Assembly: GCF_024400215.1 (NCBI RefSeq)
Contig: NZ_CP053748.1
Coordinates: 1,054,001-1,118,000, forward strand
Direction of reading: 5' to 3'
DNA: 64,000 nt
Origin: Massilia sp. erpn
GTDB taxonomy: Bacteria; Pseudomonadota; Gammaproteobacteria; Burkholderiales; Burkholderiaceae_D
Shown: positions 50,766 to 60,085 of the stretch, piece after piece
Layout: every line of letters starts with the position of its first letter
Position numbering within the stretch: the stretch's first letter is position 1
The notes under the pieces: generated by a model
What the model saw: the letters and a program-made list of their open reading frames with translations, nothing else
What the model was told of the DNA's origin: nothing
The model's database searches: none
Made by a program: the position numbers and the translations under genes

Positions 50766-53516
50766 TTAGTTGCGGGGGCCGCGCAGGAGGCGGACCTGGT
50801 CTTCGTCGAGGGCGCGGTCGAGTCGGTGCACCAGGCGCGAGAACAATTGCTCGGGACGGGTGCTGGGGGTGCTGTACAGCGCGGCCCAGCCGTTGCGGCC
50901 GGAGTTCTTGGCGATGTACAAAGCTTGGTCGGCCAGCTCGACGACCTGCGACCAGTTGAGCAGGCGCGGTTGCGCCGGCAGGAAGGGGAAGCAGGCAAAA
51001 CCGATCGAGCAAGTCTTGTCGAGGCGGCTGCCGTCGGGCAGCGTGAAGGGCCGTCCCGCCACGGCCTGGCGGATGCGCTCGGCCACCTGCTTGCCTTCGT
51101 CGCGGTGGGTGGCGCGCGCCAGCACCAGGAATTCTTCGCCGCCCCAGCGCACCAGGTAGTCGGATTCGCGGAACACTTCGCGCAGGCGCTCCTGCATCTG
51201 CACCAGCACGGCGTCGCCGGCGCCGTGGCCATGGCTATCGTTGACTTCCTTGAAGTGGTCGAGGTCGACCAGGAAGAACACCAGGTCCTTGTCCGGCAGG
51301 ATCTCGCCGCGTTCGGCCAGCGGTGGCGTGCCAGGTTCATCATAGCGGCGCAGGCTGAGCGCCACGTCGGCATCCACATGCTGCAGGAAGAAGCGGCGGT
51401 TGCGCAGGCCGGTGAGCTGGTCGGTCAAGCTGACCTCTTCCAGCGCCCGGTAGGCGCACTGCAGTTCCAGGTTCTTGTCCAGCAGCTCGGCCTGGGTTGC
51501 CGCGTTGTCCAGCGCGATGGCGCCATAAGCGCACAGGGTACCGAAGATCAGGCGTTCGCGTTCGCCATAGGCGCGCGCCTGCAGCGACTGCACCGTCATC
51601 ACGCCCAGCACGCGTTCGCCCACGGTGAGGGGCGCGAACAGCAGGGTCAGTGTGGGCAGGGTGCCGGGGATCAGGTTCGGCGTCAGCGCGTCGGCTTCCA
51701 GCTCGACCAGGATTTCGCGCCGCTCGCGCAGGCTGCGCACCGAATTGGCTTGCTGGTCGGCCAGCGCATAGCGCGTGGCCGGCAGCGGCTGGCCCGCTTC
51801 CACGCCGAAGGCGCAGCGCAGATGCTGGCCGTCGGGCTCCAGCAGGAAGACCGAGAAATGCGTGGCGTCGAGCAGGCCATGCACATGGCGGTCGAGGGCG
51901 CGGAAGACGGCGTCGGCATCCAGGTGTGCCGTGATCTCCTGGCCGATGGCGCTCAAGTGGGCCAGCGTGGCATTGGTCTGCTGCAGCACTGCGGCGCGCT
52001 GGGCTTCGGCCGCCGCCAGCTGGCGGTGGTGTTCGCCCTCGGTCTGCGCGCGCTCGGTACGGTACTGCACCTGCATGGCGATGGCGCGGTTGGTGGCGTC
52101 CTGGCTATGGGTCTTGTCGCGCGCGGCGCTGGCCTGCAGGGCGATGCCGTAGGCGCGCTGGTAATCGCCGATGGCGGCGTATTCGCGCGCCGCCGTGTCG
52201 AGCAGCGACCAGGGCACGGTATAGCCTTCGATGACGGCCGCCAGCGCCAGCGCCTGTTCCAGATAATGCAGCACGGCGTTCGGTGCCGCCAGGCTTTCCG
52301 GCGCGGGCAATGCATGCCGTTCGTGGATCTGCGCCAGCACGCGCAAGGCGGCGATCTGGTTGCAGACGTCGCCGCTGGCACGCGCCAGCGACAGCGCCGA
52401 GCAAGCCGCCTGCTGCGCTTCGCGCGGGCGGCCCTGCTGCGACAGCGCATGCGCCTTGCCGCGCCGGGCCGCGCTCTGGAAATCGGACTGGCCCAGGGCC
52501 GCGCCGCGCTCTTCAAGCTGGGCGAAGCTGGCCAGGGCGCCGTCGTAGTCCTCCAGGTCGAGCGCCAGGTCGCCCTGGTATTCCAGCGCCACCGCGTAAG
52601 CGCGCGAATCGGGCAGCGGCAGCAGGGTTTGCAGCGCCTTGTGCAGCAGGGTTTGCGCCGCTTCGCACTGGCCCAGCTGGCGCAGGGTTTCCGCGGTCTG
52701 CATCTGGCACAGGCCGATGCTCAGGGGCCAGCCGGTGGGACGGGCCAGATCGAAGGCGCGCTGCATCCATTCGAGCGCGGCGTCGTGCGCATTCAGGCTG
52801 GTGAAGCCATTGCCGATATTGGTGGCGAGGATGATGGCGCGGCGCAGCTGGCCGCTGGCCAGGGCGGCGTCGAAGCCGGCCATCAGGTGGCTGATGCCAC
52901 GCCCGAATTCGGCGGACTGGAAGGCGCTGGTGCCGAGGAAATCGCTGATCCAGCCGGCGACGGCGGGATGCACATCCTGCGCCTCGTCGCCGAAGCGCTG
53001 GCGCCAGCGCTCGGCCGCGCCTTGCGCATCGCGGAAAACGGAGAACAGGGCGGTGGCGGCATCAACCACGTCGGCGCGCATGGCGTCGCCGGCGGCGCGC
53101 GCATCGGCGCTGGCGATGGCCAGCTGGCGCTCGCATTGCGCGGCATCGCCGCAGTCGACGGCCACGCTGGCCAGCTGGCAGCGCGCGTCGGCGCGGCCGA
53201 GGGCATCGTCCAGCAGTTCATATTCGAGCAGGGCCGCTTCGGCCAGTGTCCGGGCGGCGGCCAATTCGCCGTGCAGCCAGTGCCATTCGCTGTCGAGCAG
53301 TTGCAGGCGGGCCGCCAGCAGGCGCCGTTCCAGCGCTGGCGCCATGGCCAGCAGGGTCGCCGCTTCGGCCGCCAGCACCTGCGCGCGCGCCAGATCGCGC
53401 TGGCGCAAGTGCCAGGCCAGGCGCACCAATTGGCGCAGGCGCGCGATACCTTGCAAGACAGGCAAGTCCGCCTCGCAGCGGGCCACATCCTCGTCGAGCA
53501 CAAACAGTTCAACCAC
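50766..53516 (-). CDS. TPR-GAF-GGDEF diguanylate cyclase
   Basis: A 916-residue soluble protein. The first half (about 1-440) is helical repeat of TPR type. A coiled coil (about 440-500) and a GAF domain (about 510-660) follow, then GGDEF with GGEEF at about 791-795. An RESD inhibitory site lies five residues before the active site. The active site and the flanking VDLDHFKEVNDSHGHGAGD are intact, so it should make cyclic di-GMP. The TPR and GAF parts suggest control by a partner protein and by a small ligand. It is the third GGDEF gene of the window and ends beside a palindromic repeat. Confidence 0.9.
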   Translation of the reverse strand: MVELFVLDEDVARCEADLPVLQGIARLRQLVRLAWHLRQRDLARAQVLAAEAATLLAMAPALERRLLAARLQLLDSEWHWLHGELAAARTLAEAALLEYELLDDALGRADARCQLASVAVDCGDAAQCERQLAIASADARAAGDAMRADVVDAATALFSVFRDAQGAAERWRQRFGDEAQDVHPAVAGWISDFLGTSAFQSAEFGRGISHLMAGFDAALASGQLRRAIILATNIGNGFTSLNAHDAALEWMQRAFDLARPTGWPLSIGLCQMQTAETLRQLGQCEAAQTLLHKALQTLLPLPDSRAYAVALEYQGDLALDLEDYDGALASFAQLEERGAALGQSDFQSAARRGKAHALSQQGRPREAQQAACSALSLARASGDVCNQIAALRVLAQIHERHALPAPESLAAPNAVLHYLEQALALAAVIEGYTVPWSLLDTAAREYAAIGDYQRAYGIALQASAARDKTHSQDATNRAIAMQVQYRTERAQTEGEHHRQLAAAEAQRAAVLQQTNATLAHLSAIGQEITAHLDADAVFRALDRHVHGLLDATHFSVFLLEPDGQHLRCAFGVEAGQPLPATRYALADQQANSVRSLRERREILVELEADALTPNLIPGTLPTLTLLFAPLTVGERVLGVMTVQSLQARAYGERERLIFGTLCAYGAIALDNAATQAELLDKNLELQCAYRALEEVSLTDQLTGLRNRRFFLQHVDADVALSLRRYDEPGTPPLAERGEILPDKDLVFFLVDLDHFKEVNDSHGHGAGDAVLVQMQERLREVFRESDYLVRWGGEEFLVLARATHRDEGKQVAERIRQAVAGRPFTLPDGSRLDKTCSIGFACFPFLPAQPRLLNWSQVVELADQALYIAKNSGRNGWAALYSTPSTRPEQLFSRLVHRLDRALDEDQVRLLRGPRN

Positions 53517-53733
53517 TCTTATTCCTCAATAATTGCCGCAATACATCATCTGGCATTATTCCACAGTTCCGCACAGCACCCTGGCGGCGCGCCAAAATGT
53601 CAGGAATGGCAAGACACGGCACAGCAAGCCAACCGGACGGTGGGCAAATAAATGTTGTCCAAATACGACAATCAGGGAGAAAGCGCGCCGCCGGCGGCCG
53701 CTTTGACGGCCGCGGCGGTGCGCCAGACCGGTC

Positions 53734-54408
53734 TTAATAGCGTTCCGGCGGTGGTTTTTGCGCCGGCGGCTTGGCCGGATTATGGGGATTGGCGGAGCTG
53801 GTCGGGTTAGCCGGGTCCAGCGGTTGGTCGGGATTGCCGCTGCGGCCTTCGTCGCCGCTGCTGCCGGCCGTGGCGCCGCTGTTCAGGCTGGCGTTCAACT
53901 GCTGTACCTGGTTCAGGTGCTGCTCCACGGTGGGCTGCAGCTGGGCCGCCAAGGCCTTGAGGTCGGCATCCTTGGCCTGCTTCTGCGCCTTGCTGACCAA
54001 CGTATGGGCCTGGCGATGGCCTTGCACGCCCGCCTGCTCCAGGTATTGGCGGTCGAACTGCTCGCCGCTCAGCGCCTGCAGCCGCTGCGCCATGGCTTTT
54101 TGCTTGCTGTCCGGTTCCGCAGGCAGGCTCACGCCCTTGCTTAGCGCCACCTGCCGCACCGCTTCCAGGCCCTTGCCGTGATCGTCGATCATCTGTTGGG
54201 CGAAGCTGCGCACTTGTTCATTCTGCGATTTTTGCAGCGCGATCCGGGCCGCTGCCACCTCGGCCATATTGGCCTGGGCCAGATCGTTCAACAGGCGTGC
54301 ATCGCCCTTGTTCAGCGCCTGGGCCGACGCGCCGCCGGCAGCCAGAAGCGCCGCCAGCAGGCTGGCGCCGAGGCCGCGCTGCCACATCCTTGCCTTGTCC
54401 ATATCCAT
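53734..54408 (-). CDS. DUF4142 exported protein
   Basis: A 224-residue protein with a signal peptide (LGASLLAALLAAGGASA). The mature part has the DUF4142 helical bundle: DARLLNDLAQANMAEVAAARIALQKSQNEQVRSFAQQMIDDHGKGLEAVRQVALSKGV. The C-terminal tail is Pro/Ser/Asn-rich. The function is unknown; the fold resembles ferritin-like four-helix bundles. The start at 54408 is chosen from the signal peptide; a second ATG at 54402 is also possible. AAGGA lies just upstream. A GC-rich hairpin without a T run lies past the stop codon at about 53694-53714. Confidence 0.85.
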   Translation of the reverse strand: MDMDKARMWQRGLGASLLAALLAAGGASAQALNKGDARLLNDLAQANMAEVAAARIALQKSQNEQVRSFAQQMIDDHGKGLEAVRQVALSKGVSLPAEPDSKQKAMAQRLQALSGEQFDRQYLEQAGVQGHRQAHTLVSKAQKQAKDADLKALAAQLQPTVEQHLNQVQQLNASLNSGATAGSSGDEGRSGNPDQPLDPANPTSSANPHNPAKPPAQKPPPERY

Positions 54409-54539
54409 TCCTTTCGAGTGTGAGTGAAAGGCCGCTTTCAGGACGGTGTATGTTTTGGACTGGCTGTATTCTACGTGCACTCCATGGGGTGGGACGCACA
54501 CCACAGCCCCCAGCGGCTGTGGCGCCGTCCCCCTGCCGT

Positions 54540-55046
54540 TCAGCTATGCGTTTGCGGCTGACGCTTGCTCACTTCATTCAGGCGCATGCGCATGATTTCA
54601 TTGGCGGCCGGGCCGGGCGCGAACATATAGTCCTCGTCGTTGATGGCGAGGCCGCTGTTGGCATCGACCAGCACCTGGTCGGCCGGCTTGCCGGTTTCGC
54701 GGCTGACCACCAGCAGGCTGGCCCCCTCCGGCGCCAGGTGCTCATTGCCCCAGGCGACGAAAGCCAGCAGCACCGGTTTGAAATCGCGGCCGGCCTTGGT
54801 CAGGATGTACTCGTAACGCGGCGGCCGGTTGCTGTACAGGCGCTTTTCCATCAAGCCGCCCTCTACCAGGCCTGCCAGACGGCGCGTCAGCATATTCGGC
54901 GCAATCTTCAGGCTCTTCTCGAACTCATCGAAACGCGTCAGGCCATAGAAGGCGTCACGCAAAATCAGAATACTCCACCATTCGCCCACTTTACCCAGGC
55001 TACGGGCGATGGGGCACGGCATCTGGCCAAAATCAGTATGTTTCAT
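54540..55046 (-). CDS. HxlR-family winged-helix transcriptional regulator
   Basis: A 168-residue regulator. The start MKHTDFGQMPCPIARSLGKVGEWWSILILRDAFYGLTRFDEFEKSLKIAPNMLTRRLAGLVEGGLMEKRLYSNRPPRYEYILTKAG is the HxlR domain, with the conserved early Cys11 that in some members senses oxidants or aldehydes. The C-terminal extension (about 105-168) is not conserved in the family. GGGAGGT lies six bases before the ATG. The target is unknown; no reductase or other gene runs divergently next to it. Confidence 0.9.
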   Translation of the reverse strand: MKHTDFGQMPCPIARSLGKVGEWWSILILRDAFYGLTRFDEFEKSLKIAPNMLTRRLAGLVEGGLMEKRLYSNRPPRYEYILTKAGRDFKPVLLAFVAWGNEHLAPEGASLLVVSRETGKPADQVLVDANSGLAINDEDYMFAPGPAANEIMRMRLNEVSKRQPQTHS

Positions 55047-55519
55047 TACAACCTCCCTGTCGGTCTGTTTAGCAAAGTCCCCCCACGCCATCGCGCTACG
55101 CGGGGACACAATTCGGGCATTCACTTGCAAAATGAATGTCACTGCGGTAGCCTGTGACGGCTAGCAAAACAATTGGTGACAATGTGTGATTTTTATCCCT
55201 GCCCATCTACGTGAATATCCTCATGCGATGAGCCCGGTTTACACTATGAAAACCCACCTACTTTGTACATCCAAAAAGGGGCTTAGAAACTCTCGAATAG
55301 TCACCCACTAAATCTCTCCAAAACTCACATCGCGCGCGCAAGCCGCACGGAGCTTGATTTGTGACATTTCGCGTAAATTCCTTTGGGATACAATTTTTCC
55401 TGTAGAGATAGGCCGCAGCAACTGGCGGCACATCGCTCCGGCCCACCCAAACCCGTGGCCGGCTGCCCGGCTCCGTAGCGGCCGCAAGTACGCTACACAC
55501 CCCGACCATGTGTGCTTGA
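55047..55519. other. Gene-free region between HxlR gene and small SCPU-like gene
   Basis: This is a 473-bp stretch, more AT-rich than its surroundings. I see no long reading frame with typical codon use on either strand, no palindrome and no tandem repeat. A TACAAT hexamer at 55389-55394 may be the -10 of the small gene at 55520, but no good -35 lies at the right distance. Confidence 0.5.
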
Positions 55520-55849
55520 ATGAAAATTTTGTCTCTCAGTGCAATACTGTGCAGTCTCCTGCTGAGCGCGCCGCTCGCGGCCCACGCCGCCGGCAAGCGC
55601 AGCGCCACCATGCAAGTGTCATTCACCATCGTCGCCGCCTGCGACATCAACCGCGCCGCCGAAACCAATGCAGGCCCCGTGGTCGATTGCCCCGCCGCCA
55701 CCCCATATCAAGTGCAGCGCGCCAGCAACAACACGCGTCCTGCGGACAACACCGGCCGCAGCAACCCGGCACCCGCCGACGCCAGCGCTCCTCGCCGGCA
55801 GGCGCCCGCCGCCGACAGCGCCGCGCCGCTGTGGACGGTCTATTTTTAA
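55520..55849 (+). CDS. Small exported protein with a shortened spore-coat-U-like start
   Basis: A 109-residue protein with a signal peptide (MKILSLSAILCSLLLSAPLAAHA). The mature part begins ATMQVSFTIVAACDINRAAETNAGPVVDCPAATPYQV, which resembles the first strands of spore coat U (SCPU) pilus subunits (both cysteines are present). Then the pilin fold stops and a Pro/Ala/Asn-rich tail follows (RRQAPAADSAAPLWTVYF). It faces the archaic chaperone-usher operon, with three bases between its stop codon and that of the tip adhesin. It may be an eroded pilin, a chaperone-binding peptide or a new small protein. No ribosome site is obvious. Confidence 0.55.
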   Translation: MKILSLSAILCSLLLSAPLAAHAAGKRSATMQVSFTIVAACDINRAAETNAGPVVDCPAATPYQVQRASNNTRPADNTGRSNPAPADASAPRRQAPAADSAAPLWTVYF

Positions 55850-55852
55850 TTC

Positions 55853-56863
55853 TCAGAACGAAATCGTCGCCGTCACCGTATCGCTGTAGTCGCCCGGCGA
55901 CGGCGTGCTCTGCACCGGCACCCGGCCATACAGGGTGATCGGCTGGGCCGATCCCGTGCCGGTGCCGCTCACCATGCTGGTGCCGCTCAAGCCATCGCCC
56001 CAGATGGCGCCGTCGAGCACGGCGGAAATCTCATAGGAAATGGTTTCGCCCGTCGCCGCCCGGCGCATGCGGCGCGCCGCCACATTGCCGCTGACCGTGC
56101 CGCCATTCAGGGCGATGCGGTAAGCGTTGTTATTTGTACACTGCACCGACAGCGAGGCCGTGGTGCGGATGGCACTGCTGAGCAGGCTGCGGTTGCCGAA
56201 AGCCAGGTTGCCGGCCGAAATCAGGCAGTTGTTGACTACCGTAGCCTGGACCTGGAAGGTGAAGGTGGCGCTGCTGCCCGTGGTGCAGGCCGGCTGCACC
56301 AGGTTGTAGAAGGCATAGCTGATACTGGCCGCGCCGGTGAAGCTGGAACTGTAGACGGTATCGGCATCGCTGACCGTGGACACGCCTGCCAGCGCGGCCG
56401 TAGCGATCTTGCCGTACACCGTGAAATTGCGCACGATCGAGCCGCCGGTCAGCAGCGGCGCCGTGCCGGTGACCGTGATCGGCGTCGGCGTTCCCGCCAG
56501 TGCGGGCGAACCCCAGATCGAGGCGGCGGCATAGCTGTTGTCGCGGTAGAGGTTGTAATTCAGGCGCAGCGCGCCATTGCCCAGCGCGCGCGGATTGCTG
56601 CCGGTGGAATTCGATCCCAGTCCCGCATTGACGCACACCACCACATTCGGAAACAGCAGCAGGAAAGGCGGCGTCGGCGACGTCAGGGTCCAGGTGCACG
56701 TCACCACGCCGCTGCCGTTGGCAAAATAGTCGGCGCCCGGCACCGGGCTGACCGAGGTGAAGGCGATATCGCTCAACGTGGCGCTGCAGCTGTCGGCATG
56801 CGCGCTGCCGGCCAGCCCGAGTCCGCCCAACAGGAAGAGCGCCATGCCATGGCCGCGCCGCAT
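55853..56863 (-). CDS. Archaic chaperone-usher pilus tip adhesin with two SCPU domains
   Basis: A 336-residue exported protein (signal MALFLLGGLGLAGSAHA). Two SCPU domains lie at about 25-185 and 190-336; the second has ATVVNNCLISAGNLAFGNRSLL and ends YSDTVTATISF. Two-domain subunits of this type (CsuE of Acinetobacter) sit at the pilus tip and mediate adhesion. It is the last gene of the operon and overlaps the usher by one base (TGATG). The start at 56863 follows GGGAGGG. Confidence 0.88.
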   Translation of the reverse strand: MRRGHGMALFLLGGLGLAGSAHADSCSATLSDIAFTSVSPVPGADYFANGSGVVTCTWTLTSPTPPFLLLFPNVVVCVNAGLGSNSTGSNPRALGNGALRLNYNLYRDNSYAAASIWGSPALAGTPTPITVTGTAPLLTGGSIVRNFTVYGKIATAALAGVSTVSDADTVYSSSFTGAASISYAFYNLVQPACTTGSSATFTFQVQATVVNNCLISAGNLAFGNRSLLSSAIRTTASLSVQCTNNNAYRIALNGGTVSGNVAARRMRRAATGETISYEISAVLDGAIWGDGLSGTSMVSGTGTGSAQPITLYGRVPVQSTPSPGDYSDTVTATISF

Positions 56864-59286
56864 CAGCGCCCTCCCGCCGCAGGCTGGCAGGGGAACGGGC
56901 CCAGCACCGGCAAGGCACTGTTGGCCGGCGGAAGGTAGCGGAAACGCACGCGGCACTGCACGCCCGGCTTGCCCACCACCAGTTCGTTCTCCTCGCCCAG
57001 CTCGTCGACGAAAGTCATGCCGTCATAGCCGATCACGGCCTCCGCCCCGCTCTGCACATGGCGCACCGGCGTGCCGACCGGCATCGGCGTGCCATCGGCC
57101 TGCTGCACGATGATGGTGGCGGCGCGGTAGCGCTCGACCGGGAAGGCGGCCAGCACGCCCGCCAGCCGGCGCGGCGCCACCTCGGCGCGCGCGCTGCGCA
57201 CGCGCACATCGGCGGCCAGCCCGCCGGTATCGATGGCCAGCCGGTTCAGCGCATACGGCAGCAGATTCGGCACCAGCAGATAGCCGCTGCGGCCGGTGTG
57301 GCCGATCTCGCGGTTCTCGTGCACCACCGGCACGCCAGCCACGCCGGTCGAGACCAGCGCAAAGCCGCTGCCGACCTGGCGCGCGGCCACCAGCGTGCCA
57401 TCCATCGCCACCAGCGCGCCGCTGGCGCTGAGCGACGTGCCGCGCTGGCCGGCACGGCCCTGGCTAAGCACACTGACCTGGCCGGCATCGCCCAGGTATT
57501 GGAGCTGGGCCTGGTCCACCGCGCTCTGGTCGATGCTGCCTTTTTGCAGCGCCCAGCCAAAGCCGCCGCCGAAGTCCGGTGCGCGCGTCAGGCTGAGCAA
57601 TTTGCTATGCACGCCATTCTGGCGGCCGCTGCTGGCCGCCGCGTTGATGCGGTTGTCGAAGGAATAGCTGAGATTGAAGAACAGGCCGCGCACGGCACGG
57701 TCCTTGAGGTCGCGGAAGGCGCTCACGCCCAGGTAGACACCATTGCCCATGCTGAGGGAATACGAGAGCGCGGCAATGCGCGCCGCCGGCTGCGCCGCAG
57801 GGCGCGCGCCGGTGTACGCCAGGCTCAGACTCTGGCGCGACGAAAGCGCCAGGTTCAACGCCATGCGGTCGCTGCCGCGCAGCACCGGCGCGCCTTGCGC
57901 GCTACCCAGGTCGGCATAGCCACCGCTGGCGCGCACACTGAGCAGATCGAAGCTGAAGCGCCGCCCCAGATACTGATAGCCGAGCGCCAACTGGCCGCCG
58001 CCGCGCCGCGCCGCGCCGGACACGCCGGACGCACCCTGCAGCACGCCATCGCCGCTGCCGCCCTCCGCAGCGCCCAGGCCGCCCGCCGCCACAGGCGGCA
58101 GCGCGCGACTGTGATAGCTGCCGGCCAGCGCCGCGCTCAGCACGCCCGCCTGGCCCAGGCGCCACAGCAGGCCGCCGCCGCCATTGGCGAGGTGGCCGCC
58201 CGCCTCGCCATGCGCTTCCAGCGTCATATTCGGCGACAGGCCATGGCGCCAGGACGCGCTGACGGCCGGCAGCGCATAGCCGAAGGAGCGGCTGCCATAG
58301 CCGCGCCGCAGCGCGCCCAGCTCCAGCGCGTAGTCGCTCAAGCCTTCGCCCAGCATGCGCGTATCGACATACAAGGGCAGCGTGGCGCTGATGGCGCGTC
58401 CGGCCGCATCGCGCGTGACAACGGTGGCCTGGCCCGCCCCGTTCAAGCCGGCGATCTGGCGCACCACGAAGGGGCCGCTCGGCACCTCGGCGCTGTACTG
58501 CTGCACGCCATTCACATACAGCTGCAGCACGCCCGGCACCACGGCCGAACCGCCGAGCGAGGCGACCGGATAGGTCAGCAGGTCGGGGCGCAGATCGAAA
58601 TTGCGGCGCCACTGCACGCCGCCCATGCGCAGCGCACGCGACCAGCTCAGCGAACCGCTCACGAAGTCGCCCACCTGCAGGCTGCGCATCGTGGTTTCGT
58701 CCTCGCGCAGCCAGTAGCTGTCAAGCCGGATGTAATTGCGCTCGGCCCCGCTGGCATTCCACAAGCCGCTGCTGCTGACGGCGCCCGCGCCGGAAAAATA
58801 GCGCCACTCGTTGAAGATGGCCAGGCGGCGCTCGCGTCCCAGCTGGGCGTAGGCGTCGTAATTGAGCAGCAGGCCGGGCGTGACACTGGCCGGCGCGCTG
58901 GGGCGGTGGCCGCGCGCATCGAGCGCAAACGGCGGGCGCAGCGTATCGGCCAGCTGCAGGTGCAGGCGCTGGCGCACCGTATCGTAGTCATAGCGCAGGC
59001 CGGGGATGCGGTCGAGATCGAACTCGTCCTGGCCGGCCACGCCGAACAGGGCTGGGTCCAGCCCCAGCTCGCGCAGATTCTGCACGCTGCTGCGCAGGCC
59101 GGACGCCCCCTGGCGGAAACGCAGGATCATGCCGCTGTCCTCACCGTTCACGCTGACCTCCAGATACAGCTCGTCCTGCGCGGACGGCGGCGGCGGCGCC
59201 TGCGCGCGAGCGGGAACGGGCACGCAGCAGCACAGCCCGAAGCTGTACACCAGCAGCAGCCGGCATGCCCAGTGCTCCGCCCTCAT
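56863..59286 (-). CDS. Archaic chaperone-usher outer-membrane usher
   Basis: An 807-residue usher that assembles and secretes the pilus through the outer membrane. It has a signal peptide (LLLVYSFGLCCCVPVPARA), an N-terminal domain (LYLEVSVNGEDSG, about 40-130), a large barrel, a plug (about 230-330, with PSGPFVVRQIAGLNGAGQATVV) and a C-terminal domain ending GMTFVDELGEENELVVGKPGVQCRVRFRYLP. Length and motifs fit the CsuD class. The start at 59286 is chosen from the signal peptide; AAGGAG is 12 bases upstream, rather far. The chaperone gene precedes it, with a 64-bp gap. Confidence 0.9.
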   Translation of the reverse strand: MRAEHWACRLLLVYSFGLCCCVPVPARAQAPPPPSAQDELYLEVSVNGEDSGMILRFRQGASGLRSSVQNLRELGLDPALFGVAGQDEFDLDRIPGLRYDYDTVRQRLHLQLADTLRPPFALDARGHRPSAPASVTPGLLLNYDAYAQLGRERRLAIFNEWRYFSGAGAVSSSGLWNASGAERNYIRLDSYWLREDETTMRSLQVGDFVSGSLSWSRALRMGGVQWRRNFDLRPDLLTYPVASLGGSAVVPGVLQLYVNGVQQYSAEVPSGPFVVRQIAGLNGAGQATVVTRDAAGRAISATLPLYVDTRMLGEGLSDYALELGALRRGYGSRSFGYALPAVSASWRHGLSPNMTLEAHGEAGGHLANGGGGLLWRLGQAGVLSAALAGSYHSRALPPVAAGGLGAAEGGSGDGVLQGASGVSGAARRGGGQLALGYQYLGRRFSFDLLSVRASGGYADLGSAQGAPVLRGSDRMALNLALSSRQSLSLAYTGARPAAQPAARIAALSYSLSMGNGVYLGVSAFRDLKDRAVRGLFFNLSYSFDNRINAAASSGRQNGVHSKLLSLTRAPDFGGGFGWALQKGSIDQSAVDQAQLQYLGDAGQVSVLSQGRAGQRGTSLSASGALVAMDGTLVAARQVGSGFALVSTGVAGVPVVHENREIGHTGRSGYLLVPNLLPYALNRLAIDTGGLAADVRVRSARAEVAPRRLAGVLAAFPVERYRAATIIVQQADGTPMPVGTPVRHVQSGAEAVIGYDGMTFVDELGEENELVVGKPGVQCRVRFRYLPPANSALPVLGPFPCQPAAGGR

Positions 59287-59350
59287 GAATACGCATCGCT
59301 CCTTGTCCCCGTGCCGCGTGGTTAAGTGTCCAGGATCAGCATCCTGCCGG

Positions 59351-60085
59351 CTAAGGCGCCGCCGCCGTACTGGCGGCCGTCTGCGGCCGCGCATTGATGC
59401 TGGTGCGGATGGTCAGCGGCCCCTCCAGTTGCGCCGCCGCGTCCAGCGGCAAACGCCATTCGCGCGTGCGGCCCGCCAGTGCATAGCCCAGCAAGCCCTT
59501 GCTCACTTCATATTCCTTGCCGGCCGCATTGGCGACCACGGTGGCGCCGATCTGGGCATGCAGGCTGCCGCTATTGCGCAGCCGCAGGTGCCAGGCGCCA
59601 TCCTTACGGTAAAACATCCAGGCCAAGTCCGGCGCACCGTTGTCCTGGACCGATGCCATGAACACCGGCACGGAATAGCGCAGCCGGATCGCCACGCCAC
59701 CACCAGCCTCGTCCTCGGGTGGAATCTCGTCGATGAGCAGGCGGAAGCTCTGCTCGCTGCCGGCCGCGGCGCCGCCATCGCGCCGCACCAGGCGGATGGT
59801 CTGGCTGGTCCTGGGCGGAATCTGCATCAGCGGCGGACTGGCCAGCAGCAGCTCGGTCGGCTGCAGGACGTCGTCGCCGCCCTGCTGGTCCCAGGCATAG
59901 ACCCGCACCTGGCCGAACACCGGCGTGTCGCCATAGTTTTGCAATTGCAGGCTGAGCGCCGTCTGGCCGGGACGGAAGGCCAGGTTCACCGGGGAGATCT
60001 GCAGATTGGCGGCCGCGGCCGCGCCGCCCAGCGAGAGCAGGACCGCGCCCAGGCGGCCCGCCAGACCGGTGGCCAGGGCGCGCAT
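59351..60085 (-). CDS. Archaic pilus periplasmic chaperone
   Basis: A 244-residue periplasmic chaperone (signal LGAVLLSLGGAAAAA). It has the Ig-like layout: NLQISPVNLAFRPGQTALSLQLQNYGDTPVFGQVRVYAWDQ, then IPPRTSQTIRLVRR (basic residues bind the pilin C-terminus), FRLLIDEIPP, and a second domain with LRYSVPVF. The longer first-strand loop fits the archaic (CsuC) type. Its ATG follows the stop codon of the pilin gene with no gap. Confidence 0.88.
   Translation of the reverse strand: MRALATGLAGRLGAVLLSLGGAAAAANLQISPVNLAFRPGQTALSLQLQNYGDTPVFGQVRVYAWDQQGGDDVLQPTELLLASPPLMQIPPRTSQTIRLVRRDGGAAAGSEQSFRLLIDEIPPEDEAGGGVAIRLRYSVPVFMASVQDNGAPDLAWMFYRKDGAWHLRLRNSGSLHAQIGATVVANAAGKEYEVSKGLLGYALAGRTREWRLPLDAAAQLEGPLTIRTSINARPQTAASTAAAP

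Noticed and set aside
53694..53714. GC-rich hairpin after the DUF4142 gene as a rho-independent terminator
   Set aside because: The stem is good but no T run follows on the minus strand.
55258..55701. 147-codon minus-strand frame over the gene-free region and the small SCPU-like gene
   Set aside because: No ribosome site, codon use unlike neighbours, and it overlaps the more credible signal-peptide gene on the other strand.
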